From Pseudomonadota bacterium (GTDB taxonomy: Bacteria; Pseudomonadota; Gammaproteobacteria; Berkiellales; Berkiellaceae), in the NCBI GenBank assembly GCA_018241965.1, contig JAFECS010000007.1, forward strand, positions 30,227 to 74,749: 44,523 nucleotides of DNA, read 5' to 3'. The stretch's first letter is position 1, and each line of letters starts with the position of its first letter. A program made the translations under genes and the position numbers. Below the pieces are notes generated by a model that was not told where the DNA came from, did no database searches, and saw nothing but the letters and a program-made list of their open reading frames with translations. Positions 38,286-44,523 of this stretch are shown here, one piece after another.

Positions 38286-38623
38286 TAACGTTTCTCCGAA
38301 ACCTGATTTAGCGTATATTTAGGGATCTCAACAATTAACTCTTCTTCGGCTACTATTGCCTGACAACCTAGCCTCGATTGCGGCTCTAAGCCCCAGGCTT
38401 TGTCTAATAAATCTTCTTCTCGCTCAGAAGGTGGGTCTAAGGAATCATACCCTTGTCGTATAATGACATGGCAAGTTGTACAAGCACAAGATTTCTCACA
38501 AGCATGTTCAATTTCAATCCCATTATTTAGCGCAACATCTAATACGGATTCCCCATCAACAGCTTCTACGGTTTTGCCTTGAGGGCAGATTTTCTCATGC
38601 GGTAAAAAAGTTACTTTAGTCAT
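38285..38623 (-). CDS. fdx: ISC-system [2Fe-2S] ferredoxin
   Basis: 112 residues from the ATG at 38623. The adrenodoxin-type cluster ligands are present: [11 protein letters not shown] gives the C-x5-C-x2-C set and SRLGCQAIV the fourth Cys. It supplies electrons for Fe-S assembly on IscU. The frame opens further upstream, but that part lies inside hscA; the chosen ATG overlaps the hscA end by 8 bases. Confidence 0.96.
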   Translation of the reverse strand: MTKVTFLPHEKICPQGKTVEAVDGESVLDVALNNGIEIEHACEKSCACTTCHVIIRQGYDSLDPPSEREEDLLDKAWGLEPQSRLGCQAIVAEEELIVEIPKYTLNQVSEKR

Positions 38624-40451
38624 GTAAAATGCTCTCAATATCGTCAACAGATTTACCTGCCAATACTTGATTGATAGCTGCATTCAAACGACTTTGTGAA
38701 AAATCCTGTAAGGCTTTTTCGCAATCTTGCAAGCTTAACTTTATTTTGCTGATATCTTGCCCATTTATCGCAAGTTCTATGGCTTGTTTTTTCTCTAAAA
38801 GATCTTGTAACGCTTCTTCTGATAATAGATGGCTATCTATCGCCAGCGCTTTTTCTAAGCTCAGCAACACATGTTTAGCTTCATTGATTTTTTCAGTTAA
38901 TTTTCGTGAATATAAGTCTATACCCGCATGGATAACAGAATCTTCAATATAGTGGATAATTTGTTCTTCCGATAAACCATATGTTGGTTTAACAGAAATA
39001 GCACTTTTAGCACCGGATAATATCTCGTGAGCCTCAACACTTAATAAACCATCACAATCTACTCTGAAAGTGACTTCAATGCGCGCTTTGCCCGCGCTCA
39101 TAGGAGGGAAAGTTAAATCAAAATGCGCAAGCGATCGGCAGTCTTTGGCCATTTCACGCTCACCTTGCACAACATGTAACGATAACCCTGTTTGGCCATC
39201 TTGGTAGGTGGTAAATGTTTGTTTAGCAACGGCTGGAATAGGACTGTTTCGTAGTAAAATTTTATCTACTACGCCCCCCATCATTTCAATTCCCAAGGAA
39301 AGGGGTAAAACATCGAGCAAAAGCATGTTATTAAAAGTTGAATTGCCAGATAATATGCTAGCCAAAATAGCTGCACCTACGGCAACCACTTTATCAGGAT
39401 CAATATCAGTTAAAGGGGCTTTGCCAAAAAAAGCGGCAACACTTTCTCGCACCTTTGTGGCCCTTGTCATGCCCCCTACTAAAACGATGTCATCGATTTG
39501 TGATCTGCCGAGCTTGGCATCTTTTAAGACTTTGCTACAAATGCCTAACATCTTCTCTATCAACGGTTCAATGAGTTGATTAAAAATAGCAAGCGTTAAT
39601 TCAACGGTTTTATTCTCAATCGTAATTTCTACACAATTGTGCAAACTTAATGCTTCTTTAGCTTCTTTTGCTTTTTGTAAAATAAGTGCATGATTGGGTG
39701 AGGTTAACCCTAATTGCTCTACTAGCCAGTTTGCTACTAACACATCGATATCATCGCCGCCTAAAGCCGTATCTCCATTAGTGGCAATAACTTCAAAAAC
39801 ACCTTGGCTTAACACCAGCAAAGAAACATCAAAAGTTCCCCCGCCTAAATCAAATATCAAACACGTCCCTTGGGCATTTTTATCTAACCCATAGGCTATG
39901 GCTGCTGCGGTAGGCTCATTTAACAAACGTAATACATTAATGCCAGCCAATTTTGCAGCATCTTTGGTCGCTTGACGTTGGGCATCATCAAAATACGCCG
40001 GTACTGTAATGACAGCATCAATGATGGCATCATGCTCCGGTACTCTTTTTAACAGTGCCTTTAATATTTCCGCAGAGACTTGTATGGGGTTTACTTTTCC
40101 TTGACTCGTTTGTAATTCACAAACCGAAGAATCATTGGCTATAAACTGATAAGGCAGCGTGCATCCTGATGCCATTATGTCTTTTAAACATCTACCCATG
40201 AGCCTTTTAACCGACACAATGGTATCTTGTGGAGCATTGGTAAAATGGGCTTTAGCCTCATTGCCAACCAACACTTCATGGGGCGAATAATGAACAACCG
40301 AAGGCAGTAACGCTTGGTGATGTGTATCTTCTAATACTACAACTTTGCCATCAATTTCTTGTGCCACCAAAGAATGCGTTGTACCAAGATCAATACCAAT
40401 GGCACTTTTCCTAGTTTTCGCTTGTGGTTCATGTATTTTTAAAACGCCCAT
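38616..40451 (-). CDS. hscA: Fe-S assembly chaperone HscA (Hsp70 family)
   Basis: 611 residues (E. coli 616). ATPase-domain signatures are [12 protein letters not shown] near the N-terminus, [14 protein letters not shown] around residue 200 and [14 protein letters not shown] around residue 330. The substrate-binding domain follows. HscA with HscB releases clusters from IscU by binding its LPPVK motif, which is present in the IscU here. Eight bases separate it from hscB. Confidence 0.96.
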   Translation of the reverse strand: MGVLKIHEPQAKTRKSAIGIDLGTTHSLVAQEIDGKVVVLEDTHHQALLPSVVHYSPHEVLVGNEAKAHFTNAPQDTIVSVKRLMGRCLKDIMASGCTLPYQFIANDSSVCELQTSQGKVNPIQVSAEILKALLKRVPEHDAIIDAVITVPAYFDDAQRQATKDAAKLAGINVLRLLNEPTAAAIAYGLDKNAQGTCLIFDLGGGTFDVSLLVLSQGVFEVIATNGDTALGGDDIDVLVANWLVEQLGLTSPNHALILQKAKEAKEALSLHNCVEITIENKTVELTLAIFNQLIEPLIEKMLGICSKVLKDAKLGRSQIDDIVLVGGMTRATKVRESVAAFFGKAPLTDIDPDKVVAVGAAILASILSGNSTFNNMLLLDVLPLSLGIEMMGGVVDKILLRNSPIPAVAKQTFTTYQDGQTGLSLHVVQGEREMAKDCRSLAHFDLTFPPMSAGKARIEVTFRVDCDGLLSVEAHEILSGAKSAISVKPTYGLSEEQIIHYIEDSVIHAGIDLYSRKLTEKINEAKHVLLSLEKALAIDSHLLSEEALQDLLEKKQAIELAINGQDISKIKLSLQDCEKALQDFSQSRLNAAINQVLAGKSVDDIESILHD

Positions 40452-40459
40452 ACGCTACT

Positions 40460-40972
40460 TTATATCTCTTGTTGTTCTTGCAGATCTTGTGACAAATGAT
40501 CGTAAAATTGCATTTTGCGCACAATCTGTCGCGCCTTTTCTAATGCATCTTGTGATAAGGTAGTATTATCCAATATTTGGCTTAATTTATTTTCATACTC
40601 TTTCAAGGTGTTGGATACGACATCATAGATTGCTTTATATTCACCTTCTGCCATGCGTTCCCGTAAAGCGAATTGCTCATCCAAAAATGCAGTATCGAGC
40701 GCTGTATCAATTTCTGATTGGATATCCACACCTTGTAGTGTTAATAAATAAATTGCTCGTTTTAAGGGTGAACAAAGTACTTGGTAAGCTTCATTAATTG
40801 TTGCACTTTGTAATAAAGCGGCTTTTTTTTCTGTATTAGCGCTGTTCACAAATTTATCAGGATGCACAGCTTGTTGTAATTGATAATAGCGCGACTTAAG
40901 GGCTGAATTATTTAAGGTAAATATTTTAGGCAACCCAAATAATGAAAAGTAATCCGATTTATCCAAACTCAT
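40460..40972 (-). CDS. hscB: Fe-S assembly co-chaperone HscB (J-protein)
   Basis: 170 residues (E. coli 171). An N-terminal J-domain begins YFSLFGLPKIFTLN and has the HPD tripeptide in AVHPDKFV (about residue 37), which stimulates HscA ATPase. A C-terminal three-helix domain binds IscU. Two bases separate it from iscA. Confidence 0.95.
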   Translation of the reverse strand: MSLDKSDYFSLFGLPKIFTLNNSALKSRYYQLQQAVHPDKFVNSANTEKKAALLQSATINEAYQVLCSPLKRAIYLLTLQGVDIQSEIDTALDTAFLDEQFALRERMAEGEYKAIYDVVSNTLKEYENKLSQILDNTTLSQDALEKARQIVRKMQFYDHLSQDLQEQQEI

Positions 40973-40974
40973 GG

Positions 40975-41370
40975 TTACTCATCTGTTAAGGTAAAACTTT
41001 CACCACAGCCACATTGATTTCCTACATTAGGATTATCGAATTGTAAGCCTTCATTAATGCCTTCTTTACGAAAATCCATAACCGTGCCACCTTTGAAAAA
41101 TTTAAGATAAATTTCTTTATCCACAAGGACGGTGATCTCATCGACTGTAAAAGCATAATCGACAGGCTTTTGATTTTCAGGGTAAGCATATTCCAAGACG
41201 TATTCATAGCCAGAACAGCCCGCTTTTTTGACACCAACTCTGATGCCCATGGGCTTTTTGGAAGCTTTTTCCAATGAACGACGTAAATGCCCCAGCGCAT
41301 TTGAGGTGATTTTTAATCCGGGATCACCCGTTGGCAGATCCGTCGGTAACTTAATCATGGGTTCGTTCAT
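40975..41370 (-). CDS. iscA: IscA-type Fe-S carrier
   Basis: 131 residues from the ATG at 41370; an ATG at 41358 is also possible. The three conserved Cys are in KKAGCSGYEYVLEYA and in the C-terminal CGCGESF. The protein has about 18 extra N-terminal residues compared with E. coli IscA (107). A-type carriers deliver clusters, especially 4Fe-4S, to apo-enzymes. The start lies inside the end of iscU (20-base overlap, or 8 with the later ATG), a sign of coupling. Confidence 0.93.
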   Translation of the reverse strand: MNEPMIKLPTDLPTGDPGLKITSNALGHLRRSLEKASKKPMGIRVGVKKAGCSGYEYVLEYAYPENQKPVDYAFTVDEITVLVDKEIYLKFFKGGTVMDFRKEGINEGLQFDNPNVGNQCGCGESFTLTDE

Positions 41371-41746
41371 TTTTAGCTCGATAATCTTGTACGGCGGCTT
41401 TAATGGCATCTTCTGCTAACAAAGAACAGTGTATTTTCACTGGCGGTAGCTTTAATTCATTCGCTATCTCTGTATTTTTTATTTTATCAGCTTCTTCTAA
41501 AGTTCGCCCCTTTAACCATTCTGTTGCCAAGGAACTTGAGGCAATAGCGGAACCACACCCATAAGTTTTAAAAACGGCATTTTTGATAATGCCCGTTTGT
41601 TCGTCTACTTCTATTTGAAGTTTCATTACATCACCACAGGCTGGTGCTCCTACCATGCCAGTACCGACATTGGGGCTGTTTTTATCTAAATTTCCCACAT
41701 TGCGGGGATTTTCATAGTGATCTATCACTTTTTCGTTATATGCCAT
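41351..41746 (-). CDS. iscU: Fe-S cluster scaffold IscU
   Basis: 131 residues (E. coli 128). The three cluster-ligand Cys are in GAPACGDVM, KTYGCGSAIASSS and KIHCSLLAEDA, with Asp in the first motif. The chaperone recognition motif LPPVK is intact just before the third Cys. IscU is the scaffold on which [2Fe-2S] and [4Fe-4S] clusters are built using sulfur from IscS. It is 13 bases after iscS. Confidence 0.97.
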   Translation of the reverse strand: MAYNEKVIDHYENPRNVGNLDKNSPNVGTGMVGAPACGDVMKLQIEVDEQTGIIKNAVFKTYGCGSAIASSSLATEWLKGRTLEEADKIKNTEIANELKLPPVKIHCSLLAEDAIKAAVQDYRAKNERTHD

Positions 41747-41759
41747 TTTTCCCTCTACT

Positions 41760-42968
41760 TTAATGGGCTGCCCATTCTATGGTGCTTAAATCAATACCTT
41801 CTTTATACATATCCCACAAAGGAGACATCGCTCGAAGGCGTGTAACTATTTGTTTTACCGAGGCAATTGCCTGGTTAACTTCAATCTCAGTGGTAAACCG
41901 TCCCAATGAAAAACGTAAACTGCTGTGCGCCAATTCATCATTTAAACCTAAAGCACGCAATACATAAGACGGCTCTAAACTAGCTGACGTGCAAGCAGAG
42001 CCTGAAGAAAGCGCTAAGTCCTTTAAACCCATAATCAGCGACTCGCCTTCTATATAGTTGATACTAATATTTAGGATCCCAGGCAGTGTTTGAACAGGGT
42101 GACCATTTAAATATACCTCTTCAATATTTTGTAAACCCTGCCATAACTTATCTTTAAGTGCTTTAATTCGAATGGCTTCTTTTGCCATCTCTTGTTGCGC
42201 GATTCGGCAGGCTTCACCCATCCCCACAATTTGATGAGTGGCTAAGGTACCAGAGCGCATGCCTCTTTCATGACCGCCGCCATGGATTTGCGGGTTTAAA
42301 CGCACCCGGGGTTTACGCCTGACATACAAGGCCCCTATGCCTTTGGGCCCATAGAGTTTATGGCTAGAAATGGAGAGCAAATCAATTTCATTTTGTTGCA
42401 TATCAAGCGGAATTTTACCTACCGATTGCGCGGCATCCACATGAAATATAATGCCCTTTTCACGCGTCAATTTGCCAATCGCTATAATGTCTTGAATAGT
42501 GCCAATTTCATTATTGGCATGCATGATAGAAACTAAACAAGTGTCTTGGCGAATGGCTGCTTCTACTTTTTCTACACTGACCAAGCCTTGCTTATCTGGC
42601 GATAGATAAGTGACTTCATAGCCTTCTCTTTCTAACTGGCGGCACGTATCTAATACTGCTTTGTGCTCAATCATGCTGGTAATAATATGTTTACCCTTTC
42701 GCTGATAAAACGAAACCGCCCCTTTGATAGCTAAGTTATCCGATTCTGTGGCACCACTTGTCCAGATGATCTCTTTTTCATCTGCATTGATTAATGAAGC
42801 AACTTCTGCACGCGCTTTTTCAACAAGCTCTTCTGCTTGCCATCCATAGGCATGAGAACGTGATGCTGGGTTGCCAAAATCATTTTTCATGCAACTAACC
42901 ATTTTTTCTATTACCCGCTCATCAATCGGGGTGGTTGCTGCATAATCAAAATATAACTGCTTACTCAT
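41760..42968 (-). CDS. iscS: Cysteine desulfurase IscS
   Basis: 402 residues (E. coli 404). The PLP-binding Lys is in [17 protein letters not shown] (about residue 206) and the persulfide-bearing Cys in [20 protein letters not shown] (about residue 328). It supplies sulfur for Fe-S clusters and for tRNA thiolation. The start overlaps the unknown 84-aa gene by 4 bases (ATGA). Confidence 0.97.
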   Translation of the reverse strand: MSKQLYFDYAATTPIDERVIEKMVSCMKNDFGNPASRSHAYGWQAEELVEKARAEVASLINADEKEIIWTSGATESDNLAIKGAVSFYQRKGKHIITSMIEHKAVLDTCRQLEREGYEVTYLSPDKQGLVSVEKVEAAIRQDTCLVSIMHANNEIGTIQDIIAIGKLTREKGIIFHVDAAQSVGKIPLDMQQNEIDLLSISSHKLYGPKGIGALYVRRKPRVRLNPQIHGGGHERGMRSGTLATHQIVGMGEACRIAQQEMAKEAIRIKALKDKLWQGLQNIEEVYLNGHPVQTLPGILNISINYIEGESLIMGLKDLALSSGSACTSASLEPSYVLRALGLNDELAHSSLRFSLGRFTTEIEVNQAIASVKQIVTRLRAMSPLWDMYKEGIDLSTIEWAAH

Positions 42969-43219
42969 AAAACTTCTTCTTGTACTCTCACTTGTCTTTT
43001 CATAACACGAGGCGGATTATTGCGTGGTATGTTAGGGCTAAACACACTTTCTTTGTCTTCATCGAAGGGATCAAAAGGCTTTGGACTCTTTAATTGCAAG
43101 GTATACGGATAAAATTTTGTAATTTTTGCCAAACCTTGATGAAGTAAATGCGATGCCAAACTTCTTGAACAATGAAGTTCTTTTTTAGCATCATGAGATA
43201 ACAAAATAACATTATGCAT
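42965..43219 (-). CDS. Unknown 84-aa protein inside the isc operon
   Basis: 84 residues between iscR and iscS, where enterobacteria have no gene. It overlaps iscR by 8 bases and iscS by 4, so it is a genuine, coupled operon member. Residues 4-44 recall the RRXRR domain seen at the N-terminus of IscB-type nucleases: VILL at 4-7, Ser-Arg at 18-19, LLHQGLAKI at 25-33 and YPYTLQLK at 37-44. The nuclease domains of those proteins are absent. The C-terminal half is Pro-rich and charged. The match is by eye and the function is unknown; the name resemblance between IscB and the isc operon is coincidental. Confidence 0.78.
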   Translation of the reverse strand: MHNVILLSHDAKKELHCSRSLASHLLHQGLAKITKFYPYTLQLKSPKPFDPFDEDKESVFSPNIPRNNPPRVMKRQVRVQEEVL

Positions 43220-43676
43220 GTTCTAACCTAATAAATTGAAGGGGTATTTGCGTGCTTTTGGCATGCGCTTTAATCTGTGGCTTTTTAGCTAAGGCACCAA
43301 GGGTGATCCCTTGAAAAAAAAGCGATATTTTGTCATTTAATTCATCCCACAAATGATGGGTGATACACATGGCGCCATCATGACAGTTCGCCTTACCCTG
43401 GCAACGTGTGGTATCAATACGTTCATCTACCGCATCAATAATTTCAGCTAAAGTGATAGCGTCCGGCTCTTTTGCCAAAAGATATCCACCTTTAGCGCCA
43501 CGGATGCTTTTTAATAGCCCTTTGCTGCGCATCAGGCCAGCTAATCTTTCTAAGTAAGCTGCAGAGATCCCATGACGCTGGGCTAACTCAGAAACCGTAA
43601 CAGGGCCCTTTTGTTGGTGTAGCGCCAAGTCTAATAATGCCGTAACGGCATAGCGACCTTTTGTGGTTAGTTTCAT
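43212..43676 (-). CDS. iscR: Fe-S-sensing transcriptional regulator IscR
   Basis: 154 residues from the ATG at 43676. It begins KLTTKGRYAVTALLDLALH, the Rrf2-family winged-helix start, and has cluster ligands in RCQGKANCHDGAMCITHHLW (three Cys and a His). IscR with a [2Fe-2S] cluster represses the isc operon at type-1 sites; apo-IscR acts at type-2 sites. A near-consensus type-1 site lies just upstream. The frame extends 13 codons further but without the conserved start. Confidence 0.97.
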   Translation of the reverse strand: MKLTTKGRYAVTALLDLALHQQKGPVTVSELAQRHGISAAYLERLAGLMRSKGLLKSIRGAKGGYLLAKEPDAITLAEIIDAVDERIDTTRCQGKANCHDGAMCITHHLWDELNDKISLFFQGITLGALAKKPQIKAHAKSTQIPLQFIRLEHA

Positions 43677-43687
43677 GACAAAATGTT

Positions 43688-43701
43688 CCGATTTAAATCG
43701 G
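43688..43701. repeat. 14-bp perfect palindrome in the iscR leader
   Basis: CCGATTTAAATCGG lies between the IscR site and the iscR ATG, 11 bases from the start codon. It overlaps the weak ribosome-binding sequence (CGGAA) on the minus strand. Confidence 0.6.
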
Positions 43702-43713
43702 TGCAAGCGTGTC

Positions 43714-43738
43714 ATACCCGACTAAAATAGTCAAGATT
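43714..43738 (-). promoter_or_regulatory. IscR type-1 binding site with embedded -35
   Basis: The minus strand reads CTTGACTATTTTAGTCGGG inside a 25-base segment that matches 23 of 25 positions of the type-1 IscR consensus as I recall it (GACT-R-WWW-Y-AGTC core). A TTGACT -35 hexamer lies within it; the -10 is unclear. It overlaps the last codons of trmJ. Holo-IscR bound here would block the promoter. Confidence 0.82.
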
Positions 43739-44456
43739 GTATGCGTGTTACCTGTTTTAAAAACCCCCGAAGAATATTGATTTCATCTTGTTCTAATTGG
43801 GCCTTTGAGAATAAACGTTTGAGCCTAGGCATAAGTTTCTTGCGATGATGTGGGTCCATAAATCCCACTTGGATAGCGGTGGTTTCAAAATGGGCTAACA
43901 ACCCCGTCACCTCTTCCATCGTGGCTTTCTCTGCAAATTGGGTGACAGGCAATTCCATTTCATTGTTGGCTAAAAAAGATTGGTAAATTTCATAGGTTAT
44001 CACTTGAACCGCGGCGGCTAGATTTAAAGAAGAATAACCAGGATGGGTGGGTATGCAAAGATGGAAATCGCAACGTTGTAGCTGTTCATTGGTTAAGCCA
44101 GCGCGTTCTTGGCCAAAAATAAATCCCACTTCTTGGCCAGAAGCGCTAAGTGAAATTGCTTTATCGGCAGCTTCTTTAGGCGTTAATTGTGGCCAGGGAA
44201 ATTCACGGCTTCTGGCACTGGTGCCAAGTAACCATTGGCAATCACTAATTGCTTCTTCAAATGTATTGACGACCTTTGCATTTGCTAAGATATCGTCTGC
44301 CCCAGAAGCACGGCTGGTAGCTTCAGCATGTGGATAATTTTCAGGTGCCACCAAGGTTAAGCGTGAAAGCCCCATATTTTTCATGGCGCGCGCCGTGGCA
44401 CCAATATTACCTGGATGCGTCGGTTGGCAAAGAATAATGCGGATGTGATTTAGCAT
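43731..44456 (-). CDS. trmJ: tRNA (cytidine/uridine-32-2'-O)-methyltransferase TrmJ
   Basis: 241 residues. A SPOUT-class methyltransferase with the N-terminal LCQPTHPGNIGATARAMKNMG and the knot motifs FIFGQERAGLTNEQL and IPTHPGYSSLNLAAAVQ. It methylates the ribose of position 32 in tRNA anticodon loops. trmJ just upstream of iscR is the E. coli order. Its 3' end contains part of the IscR site. A palindromic repeat begins upstream of its start, at the right edge of the window. Confidence 0.95.
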   Translation of the reverse strand: MLNHIRIILCQPTHPGNIGATARAMKNMGLSRLTLVAPENYPHAEATSRASGADDILANAKVVNTFEEAISDCQWLLGTSARSREFPWPQLTPKEAADKAISLSASGQEVGFIFGQERAGLTNEQLQRCDFHLCIPTHPGYSSLNLAAAVQVITYEIYQSFLANNEMELPVTQFAEKATMEEVTGLLAHFETTAIQVGFMDPHHRKKLMPRLKRLFSKAQLEQDEINILRGFLKQVTRIQS

Positions 44457-44498
44457 GAAAAATTAAAATCCATTGAACAAGCAATTTACCTTCGTCCG

Positions 44499-44523
44499 AC
44501 CCTCATCCCCCTCACCCTAACCC
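44499..44523. repeat. Palindromic repeat, locus F, cut by the window edge
   Basis: The start of another family member: CCCTCATCC immediately followed by CCCCTCACCC and TAACCC, then the window ends. It lies upstream of trmJ, not in a convergent gap visible here. Confidence 0.75.

Overview
This window looks like a chromosomal segment of a gammaproteobacterium, most plausibly a Legionellales-type (Coxiella/Legionella/Berkiella-like) host-associated organism. The basis is the conserved housekeeping order, moderate-to-low GC, a Wip-like PPP phosphatase of the kind known among Legionella Dot/Icm effectors, two solo LuxR-type regulators and several large helical proteins of unknown function. The taxonomic call is inference from gene content; no rRNA or marker comparison was possible.

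Layout. 1-2434: a truncated DUF924 gene divergent from ygfZ, then an HDOD gene. 2562-7955 (minus): an operon COG4255/RpfE-like - recJ - prfB - lysS, with an intact RF2 autoregulatory frameshift site. 8018-9518: a Mth938-like gene convergent with a helical orphan. 9860-14104: one very large orphan (1414 aa). 14205-15536: cytochrome b561 convergent with a LuxR-type regulator. 15693-21296 (minus): purL-maeA, three bases apart, with a palindromic repeat inserted in frame in purL. 21544-23704: a second, paralogous LuxR-type regulator convergent with the Wip-like phosphatase. 23802-28733: tadA, guaA, guaB (minus) and xseA (plus). 28849-29595: an orphan. 29769-34321 (minus): hisS-yfgM-bamB-der. 34427-35498: a glycine-zipper lipoprotein and an orphan. 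35629-37999 (minus): ndk-rlmN-pilW. 38085-43676 (minus): the complete ISC iron-sulfur operon iscR-X-iscS-iscU-iscA-hscB-hscA-fdx-iscX, where X is an unknown 84-aa gene. 43731-44456: trmJ.

Much of the right two thirds follows the order known from enterobacteria (trmJ-isc ... ndk-rlmN-...-hisS-yfgM-bamB-der-xseA-guaBA-tadA-purL). Accessory genes sit at breaks in that order: LuxR plus the Wip-like gene between tadA and purL, an orphan between xseA and der, and two genes where rodZ and ispG would be expected. The genes cover purine synthesis (purL, guaB, guaA), translation (lysS, hisS, prfB, tadA, trmJ, rlmN, ygfZ), Fe-S assembly (isc, plus the client RlmN), outer-membrane assembly (bamB, yfgM) and DNA repair (recJ, xseA).

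The most distinctive non-coding feature is a family of C/G-rich palindromic elements (termini like CCCCTCAYCC / GGRTGAGGGG, internal hairpins like CCCTCTCCC-loop-GGGAGAGGG), found at six loci. Three are in gaps between convergent genes, one fills such a gap stop codon to stop codon, and one is translated inside purL. Other regulatory finds are a near-consensus IscR type-1 site upstream of iscR, a 19-bp inverted repeat across the -10 box of the Mth938-like gene, and several sigma70-like promoters that help decide starts. No tRNA, rRNA, CRISPR array or insertion-sequence transposase was seen.
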